NCBI RefSeq assembly: GCF_008364625.2
Contig: NZ_CP126604.1
Coordinates: 1,798,001 to 1,862,000 of the forward strand
Length of the DNA: 64,000 nucleotides
Direction: 5' to 3'
Source: Enterobacter dykesii
Lineage (GTDB): Bacteria; Pseudomonadota; Gammaproteobacteria; Enterobacterales; Enterobacteriaceae
The position numbers and the translations under genes were made by a program. The notes beneath the pieces were generated by a model. That model searched no databases, was not told the DNA's origin, and saw only the letters and a list, made by a program, of their open reading frames with translations. Positions 58,604-64,000 of this stretch are shown here, piece by piece; positions within the stretch are counted from its first letter, which is position 1, and each line of letters starts with the position of its first letter.

Positions 58604-59350
58604 ATGTTAAGCATTAAAGATTTACAGGTCAGCGTAGAAGACAAAGCCATCCTGCGTGGCCTCAATTTTGACGTCAGGCCGGGCGAAGTTCACGCCATCA
58701 TGGGGCCGAACGGCTCCGGGAAAAGTACGCTTTCTGCGACGCTGGCAGGGCGCGAAGATTATGAGGTAACCCACGGCTCGGTGGAGTTCAACGGCAAAGA
58801 TCTGCTGGAGATGTCGCCGGAAGACCGTGCGGGCGAGGGCATCTTCATGGCCTTCCAGTACCCGGTCGAAATTCCTGGCGTCAGCAATCAGTTCTTCCTG
58901 CAGACGGCGCTGAATGCGGTGCGCAAGTATCGCGGCCTGGAGGCGCTGGACCGCTTTGACTTCCAGGATTTAATGGAAGAGAAAATCAAGCTGCTGAAAA
59001 TGCCGGAAGATTTGCTCACCCGCTCGGTGAACGTCGGTTTTTCCGGCGGCGAGAAAAAGCGTAACGACATTCTGCAGATGGCGGTGCTGGAGCCCGAGCT
59101 GTGCATTCTGGATGAGACCGACTCCGGTCTGGATATCGACGCCCTGAAGATTGTCGCTGACGGGGTGAACGCCCTGCGCGACGGCAAGCGTTCGTTCATT
59201 ATCGTCACCCACTACCAGCGCATTCTGGACTACATCAAGCCGGATTACGTCCACGTGCTTTACCAGGGGCGTATTGTGAAATCCGGAGATTTCACGCTGG
59301 TTAAACAACTGGAGGAGCAGGGCTATGGCTGGCTTACCGAACAGCAGTAA
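58604..59350 (+). CDS. sufC: Fe-S assembly ATPase SufC
   Basis: 248 residues. Walker A GPNGSGKST, signature FSGGEKKRN, Walker B LCILDETDSGLD and switch His VTHYQR. A soluble ABC ATPase that powers conformational change in SufBC2D. It overlaps sufD by 26 bases. Confidence 0.97.
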   Translation: MLSIKDLQVSVEDKAILRGLNFDVRPGEVHAIMGPNGSGKSTLSATLAGREDYEVTHGSVEFNGKDLLEMSPEDRAGEGIFMAFQYPVEIPGVSNQFFLQTALNAVRKYRGLEALDRFDFQDLMEEKIKLLKMPEDLLTRSVNVGFSGGEKKRNDILQMAVLEPELCILDETDSGLDIDALKIVADGVNALRDGKRSFIIVTHYQRILDYIKPDYVHVLYQGRIVKSGDFTLVKQLEEQGYGWLTEQQ

Positions 59351-60596
59351 TGCGCTCCAGCAGTGGCACCGGCTGTTTGAAGCCCAGGGCGGCACGCGCT
59401 CGGAGCAGGCGCAGCAGCATCTGCAGCAGATGCTGCGTCTCGGCCTGCCGACGCGTAAGCATGAGAACTGGAAATACACTCCGCTTGATGGCCTGCTGAA
59501 CGCCGAGTTTGTGACCCGTCTGGCAGATCTCACCCCGGCGCAGCGTGACGCGCTGGCCGTAAACGTGGATGCCGCGCGCCTGGTGTTTGTCGACGGTGAG
59601 TTCCGTCCGGAGCTGAGCGACGCCCTTCAGGGGAGCGGATTTGAGATTGAGATAAACGACGATCGCCAGCCCCTGAGCGCCCCGGTTCAGCCTGAGGTTT
59701 TCCTCCACCTGACCGAGAGCCTGACCCGCAGCGTGACGCACATCCGCGTGAAGCGTAACCAGCGTCCGGCAAAACCGCTGCTGCTGATGCACATCACCCA
59801 GGGTCTGGACGGCGACGAAATCAACACCGCGCACTATCGCCACCATCTTGAGCTGGCGGAGGGAGCGGAGGCCACGGTAATCGAACATTACGTCAGCCTT
59901 AATGAAACGCGTCACTTTACCGGTTCGCGTCTGACGATGAACGTTGCTGCCAATGCCCAGCTTCACCACGTCAAGCTGGCATTTGAGAATGCGCAGAGCC
60001 ACCACTTTGCCCATAACGACATTGTGCTGGGTCAGGATGCCGCGGCGTACAGCCATAGCTTCCTGCTCGGCGGGTCGGTGCTGCGCCACAACACCAGCAC
60101 GCAGCTTAACGGTGAAAACAGCACGCTGCGCATCAACAGCCTGGCGATGCCGGTTAAATCTGAAGTGTGCGACACGCGCACCTGGCTTGAGCACAACAAC
60201 GGCTACTGCAACAGCCGCCAGCTGCACAAAACCATCGTCAGTGATAAAGGGCGTGCGGTGTTTAACGGACTGATTAACGTGGCGCAGCACGCCATTAAAA
60301 CCGACGGGCAGATGACCAACAACAATCTGCTGTTAGGTCGCCTGGCGGAAGTGGACACCAAACCGCAGCTGGAGATCTACGCCGACGACGTGAAGTGCAG
60401 CCACGGTGCGACGGTTGGGCGCATCGACGATGAGCAGATGTTCTACCTGCGTTCCCGCGGTATCGACCAGCAGGCGGCGCAGAAAATGATTATCTATGCG
60501 TTTGCCGCCGAACTGACGGAAGCGCTGAACGATGGTCAGTTGAAACAGCAGGTGCTGGCGCGTATCGGTCAGCGTCTGCCTGGAGGCGAAGCATGA
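59325..60596 (+). CDS. sufD: Fe-S cluster assembly protein SufD
   Basis: 423 residues, a paralogue of SufB with a helical N terminus and beta-helix core; it is needed for iron acquisition by the complex. [13 protein letters not shown] [14 protein letters not shown] near residue 358 is the conserved Cys/His segment. The start lies inside sufC and the stop overlaps sufS (ATGA), so the three are translationally coupled. Confidence 0.96.
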   Translation: MAGLPNSSNALQQWHRLFEAQGGTRSEQAQQHLQQMLRLGLPTRKHENWKYTPLDGLLNAEFVTRLADLTPAQRDALAVNVDAARLVFVDGEFRPELSDALQGSGFEIEINDDRQPLSAPVQPEVFLHLTESLTRSVTHIRVKRNQRPAKPLLLMHITQGLDGDEINTAHYRHHLELAEGAEATVIEHYVSLNETRHFTGSRLTMNVAANAQLHHVKLAFENAQSHHFAHNDIVLGQDAAAYSHSFLLGGSVLRHNTSTQLNGENSTLRINSLAMPVKSEVCDTRTWLEHNNGYCNSRQLHKTIVSDKGRAVFNGLINVAQHAIKTDGQMTNNNLLLGRLAEVDTKPQLEIYADDVKCSHGATVGRIDDEQMFYLRSRGIDQQAAQKMIIYAFAAELTEALNDGQLKQQVLARIGQRLPGGEA

Positions 60597-61813
60597 GTTT
60601 TCCCGTCGAGAAAGTACGGGCAGATTTTCCGGTTCTGACCCGTGAAGTGAATGGTCTTCCGCTGGCCTATCTGGACAGCGCGGCGAGCGCGCAGAAGCCG
60701 AACCAAGTAGTGGATGCGGAAGCCGAGTTTTATCGCCACGGCTACGCCGCCGTGCATCGCGGTATCCATACCCTGAGCGCCGAGGCGACCCAGCGTATGG
60801 AAAACGTGCGCACGCAGATTGCCGCCTTCCTCAATGCGAAATCGCCTGAAGAGCTGGTCTTCGTGCGCGGAACCACCGAAGGGATCAACCTTGTCGCTAA
60901 CAGCTGGGGCAACGCGCAGGTCCACGCGGGGGATAACATCATCATCACCCAGATGGAGCACCACGCCAATATCGTGCCGTGGCAGATGCTCTGCGAGCGC
61001 GTTGGCGCGCAATTGCGGGTCATTCCGCTCAACGTTGACGGGACGCTGCAGCTCGAGCAGCTCGACGCACTGCTGGATGACCGCACGCGGCTGGTGGCGG
61101 TCACCCAGGTCTCTAACGTGCTCGGGACTGAAAACCCGGTGGCAGAGATTATCGAAAAAGCCCACCAGGCCGGCGCGAAGGTGCTGATTGACGGTGCCCA
61201 GGCGGTGATGCACCACGCGGTTGACGTTCAGGCGCTGGACTGTGATTTCTACGTCTTTTCCGGCCACAAGCTCTACGGGCCGACCGGGATTGGCGTGCTG
61301 TACGTGAAAGAAGACATCCTGCAGGCGATGCCGCCGTGGGAAGGGGGCGGGTCGATGATCGCCACCGTCAGCCTGACGAAAGGCACCACCTACGCGCGCG
61401 CACCGTGGCGTTTTGAGGCGGGTACGCCCAACACCGGCGGGATTATCGGGCTGGGGGCGGCGGTTTCCTACGTCTCCGCGATCGGCCTTGATAGCATTCA
61501 GGAGTACGAACAGCTGCTGATGCACTATGCGCTTGCCGAGCTTGCCAGCGTGCCGGATCTGACCCTTTACGGGCCTGCCGACCGGCAAGGAGTGATCGCG
61601 TTTAATCTCGGGAAACATCACGCCTATGACGTGGGCAGTTTCCTCGATAACTACGGCGTGGCGGTGCGTACCGGGCACCACTGCGCCATGCCGCTGATGG
61701 CGTTTTACCAGGTGCCGGCAATGTGCCGCGCGTCGCTGGTGATGTACAACACAACGGAAGAAGTCGACAGGCTGGTGGCGGGGCTTAAGCGCATTCACCA
61801 GCTGCTGGGCTAA
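60593..61813 (+). CDS. sufS: Cysteine desulfurase SufS
   Basis: 406 residues, PLP-dependent class V aminotransferase fold. K226 in [10 protein letters not shown] binds PLP and C364 in [10 protein letters not shown] takes the persulfide, both at the E. coli positions. It mobilises sulfur from cysteine and passes it to SufE. Overlaps sufD by four bases. Confidence 0.97.
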   Translation: MSFPVEKVRADFPVLTREVNGLPLAYLDSAASAQKPNQVVDAEAEFYRHGYAAVHRGIHTLSAEATQRMENVRTQIAAFLNAKSPEELVFVRGTTEGINLVANSWGNAQVHAGDNIIITQMEHHANIVPWQMLCERVGAQLRVIPLNVDGTLQLEQLDALLDDRTRLVAVTQVSNVLGTENPVAEIIEKAHQAGAKVLIDGAQAVMHHAVDVQALDCDFYVFSGHKLYGPTGIGVLYVKEDILQAMPPWEGGGSMIATVSLTKGTTYARAPWRFEAGTPNTGGIIGLGAAVSYVSAIGLDSIQEYEQLLMHYALAELASVPDLTLYGPADRQGVIAFNLGKHHAYDVGSFLDNYGVAVRTGHHCAMPLMAFYQVPAMCRASLVMYNTTEEVDRLVAGLKRIHQLLG

Positions 61814-61827
61814 CGGAGAGGCAAAAG

Positions 61828-62244
61828 ATGGCAGAGCTGCCGGACAGAGACAAATTGCTGCGCAACTTTGGGCGTTGCGCAAACTGGGAAGAGAAGTACC
61901 TTTATATCATCGAGCTGGGACAGCGCTTGCCGCCGCTCGGTGAAGAGGCGCATAACCCGGAAAACAGTATTCAGGGCTGTCAGAGCCAGGTGTGGATTGT
62001 GATGGAACAGTCTGACGACGGCACGATAGCACTGCACGGCGACAGCGATGCGGCCATTGTAAAAGGGCTTATTGCGGTCGTCTTTATTCTTTACCACCGG
62101 ATGTCGGCGCAGGATATTGTCGCGTTTGACGTCCGCCCGTGGTTTGAAAAAATGGCCCTGACCCAACACCTCACCCCGTCACGCTCCCAGGGACTGGAAG
62201 CGATGATTCGCGCGATTCGCGCCAAAGCTGCAATCCTTAGCTAG
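61828..62244 (+). CDS. sufE: Sulfur acceptor protein SufE
   Basis: 138 residues. C51 in IQGCQSQVW receives the persulfide from SufS and hands sulfur to SufB. GGAGAGGC precedes the ATG. Last gene of the suf operon, followed by a hairpin and T-run. Confidence 0.97.
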   Translation: MAELPDRDKLLRNFGRCANWEEKYLYIIELGQRLPPLGEEAHNPENSIQGCQSQVWIVMEQSDDGTIALHGDSDAAIVKGLIAVVFILYHRMSAQDIVAFDVRPWFEKMALTQHLTPSRSQGLEAMIRAIRAKAAILS

Positions 62245-62272
62245 ACTTACAGAACAGCATTCATTCTGTTTC

Positions 62273-62301
62273 GCGAGGTGGTTCCCGCCTCGCTGGTTTT
62301 T
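62273..62301 (+). terminator. suf operon terminator
   Basis: GCGAGGTGG (62273–62281) pairs with CCGCCTCGC (62285–62293; one G·U), loop TTC, then TGGTTTTT. Confidence 0.7.
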
Positions 62302-62341
62302 CAGCTTTCTGGCGTCCTGCCAGTGAATAAGGAATCTCAGC

Positions 62342-63355
62342 ATGAAGCGCGCGTCTCTCATAACTCTATTACTCCTCAGTTCGCTCGGCGCACTTAATTC
62401 GGCCCGCGCGATGGACTATCCGTTGCCGCCCGCAGGCAGCCGCCTGATTGGGCAAAATCAAACCTACACGATACAGGAAGGGGATAATAAGCTGCAGACC
62501 ATCGCCCGCCGGTTTAATACCGCGGCGCAGGTGATCCTGGAAACGAACAATACCATTGCGCCGGTCAACCCTGCGCCGGGAACCGTCATTACCATCCCGT
62601 CGCAGATGCTGCTGCCGGACACGCCTCGCGAGGGGATTGTGGTGAACCTCGCTGAGCTGCGGCTCTACTACTTCCCGCCTGGAGAAAATATCGTTCAGGT
62701 CTTCCCGCTCGGCATCGGACAGCTGGGGCTGGAAACACCGGTCACGACCACGCGCGTAAGTCAGAAAATCCCGAATCCCACCTGGACACCCACGCCGGGC
62801 ATCAGAGCACGCTCTCTGGAACAGGGAATTAAATTACCTCCGGTGGTGCCTGCCGGGCCAAATAACCCGCTGGGACGCTTCGCACTGCGTCTGGGCGTGG
62901 GCAATGGGGAATATCTTATCCACGGTACCAGCGCGCCGGACAGCGTTGGCCTGCGGGTCAGCTCCGGCTGTATGCGGATGAACGCCCCGGACATTAAGGC
63001 CCTGTTCGAACAGGTGCGGGTTGGCACGCGGGTACAGATTATCAATGAACCCGTGAAGTTCTCCGTGGAGCCGGATGGTAAACGCTATATTGAAGTCCAT
63101 CGCCCGCTGGCCCAGGTTGAGGGAGAAAATCCGCAGGTCTCGCCTATTGCCCATTCCGCAGACTTTGCGACCTTTGTTTCTCAGGCGGGAAGCGATAAGG
63201 CGCTAATTGAGAAAGCCCTGTCACGTCGCGCCGGGATCCCGGTTATCGTGTCGTCAGGCAGCGGCCCGTCGGCCAGCAATAACGTGCTGTCCGTGCAGAA
63301 CAGTCGGGTGTCCACTGCGGTAGCGGAAGATGAAGGGGAGAAGGTGACGCAGTAG
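62342..63355 (+). CDS. ldtE: L,D-transpeptidase LdtE (YnhG)
   Basis: 337 residues with a signal peptide (cleaved after LNSARA), a LysM murein-binding domain (about 40–85) and a YkuD catalytic domain (about 95–230). The catalytic motif ends in C210 of SSGCMRM, preceded by HGTS. It makes 3-3 cross-links in peptidoglycan; related enzymes attach Lpp. It lies next to lpp, the E. coli arrangement. Confidence 0.94.
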   Translation: MKRASLITLLLLSSLGALNSARAMDYPLPPAGSRLIGQNQTYTIQEGDNKLQTIARRFNTAAQVILETNNTIAPVNPAPGTVITIPSQMLLPDTPREGIVVNLAELRLYYFPPGENIVQVFPLGIGQLGLETPVTTTRVSQKIPNPTWTPTPGIRARSLEQGIKLPPVVPAGPNNPLGRFALRLGVGNGEYLIHGTSAPDSVGLRVSSGCMRMNAPDIKALFEQVRVGTRVQIINEPVKFSVEPDGKRYIEVHRPLAQVEGENPQVSPIAHSADFATFVSQAGSDKALIEKALSRRAGIPVIVSSGSGPSASNNVLSVQNSRVSTAVAEDEGEKVTQ

Positions 63356-63370
63356 CCGTTTGACGCAGGC

Positions 63371-63402
63371 AAAAAAAATGGCGCACAATGTGCGCCATTT
63401 TA
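63371..63402. terminator. Bidirectional terminator (ldtE / lpp)
   Basis: ATGGCGCACA (63378–63387) pairs with TGTGCGCCAT (63389–63398), with eight A on the left and T's on the right. It serves lpp on the minus strand, with eight U's, and can also end ldtE. Confidence 0.92.
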
Positions 63403-63415
63403 TTAACAGGTACTA

Positions 63416-63726
<311 letters not shown>

Positions 63727-63910
63727 TATTTTTTTGATGGGAATACACCTATTTTTGATCGTTCGCTCAAAGAAGCATCGAATCGGCCCTGTTCGGGCAA
63801 AAATCTAAGGAAAAAAAGGCATTTATCATCGGATTCATCTTAGATAATTGGCAATTAAATAGAGAAACCCGATTTGCAATTTGAATGACTTTGGCTAATG
63901 CCAGGAATAA

Positions 63911-63935
63911 AAAAAGCGCCCTGAGGGCGCTTTTT
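63911..63935. terminator. Terminator between pykF and lpp
   Basis: AAAAAGCGCCC–TGA–GGGCGCTTTTT, symmetric and functional in either direction; it follows the pykF stop on the minus strand. Confidence 0.92.
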
Positions 63936-63961
63936 ATCAAAATTAATTCGTTCGGGAATTA

Positions 63962-64000
63962 TTACAGCACGTGAACAGAGGCGGTATTGGTGGTTCCGCT
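63962..64000 (-). CDS. pykF: Pyruvate kinase I, C-terminal fragment
   Basis: Only the last 12 codons and stop are in the window. They encode SGTTNTASVHVL, the exact C terminus of E. coli PykF. In E. coli pykF lies just upstream of lpp in the same orientation, as here. It would be missed by length alone. Confidence 0.93.
   Translation of the reverse strand, partial: SGTTNTASVHVL

Noticed and set aside
60569..61882. 437-codon open frame antisense to sufS
   Set aside because: sufS has all catalytic residues; no signal supports the other strand.

Overview
The window is a stretch of enterobacterial chromosome with high coding density, GC-rich third codon positions, REP-type palindromes and gene order close to the E. 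coli K-12 chbF–pykF interval. The protein sequences are near, but not identical, to E. coli. Together with the extra heme-uptake and ketone-body operons this suggests Enterobacter or a close relative (Lelliottia, Leclercia). Species-level assignment would need a database comparison.

Layout: (1) 1–7.2 kb: end of the chitobiose operon (chbF', chbG), catalase katE, cedA, cystine importer tcyP, SOS gene ydjM with a LexA box, and hxpB. (2) 7.3–11.9 kb: yniB, yniA, ydiZ, pfkB, ydiY, the 35-codon yniD and a further 30-codon candidate. (3) 11.7–22.1 kb: the translation block thrS–infC–rpmI–rplT–pheM–pheST–ihfA, with its RNA controls (thrS operator, AUU start of infC, L20 leader, phe attenuator), then btuC–btuE–btuD–nlpC. 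(4) 22.3–24.6 kb: the flagellar brake ydiV and the AMPylase selO.

(5) 24.6–36.3 kb is accessory relative to K-12. A five-gene 3-hydroxybutyrate/acetoacetate catabolic operon has a divergent LysR regulator. It is followed by a complete Fur-boxed heme operon hemP–hmuRSTUV. K-12 keeps only the hemP homologue (ydiE) at this point. (6) 36.5–41.3 kb: aroH with a TrpR operator, ppsR and ppsA. (7) 41.4–45.3 kb: a transporter plus GH3 glycosidase pair not found here in K-12. (8) 45.2–50.7 kb: sRNA RprA with an RcsB-like box, ydiK, ydiJ, menI, ydiH.

(9) 50.7–56.4 kb is the second accessory block. It holds a formate-dehydrogenase-H homologue in which selenocysteine is replaced by cysteine, behind a sigma-54 promoter, and the whole blue-light module (ariR, ymgA, ycgZ divergent from bluF–bluR). 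The module's intergenic regions carry six TGTACA motifs, a likely BluR operator set. (10) 56.4–64 kb: sufABCDSE behind a Fur-like box, ldtE, lpp and the last 12 codons of pykF.

A functional thread runs through the window. Several loci act on the motility/biofilm/envelope-stress switch (ydiV, rprA, the bluF module), and several on iron and heme (hmu, suf, both with Fur boxes). In E. coli the small proteins of the BluF module act through Rcs, which drives rprA; here effector and target lie about 8 kb apart.
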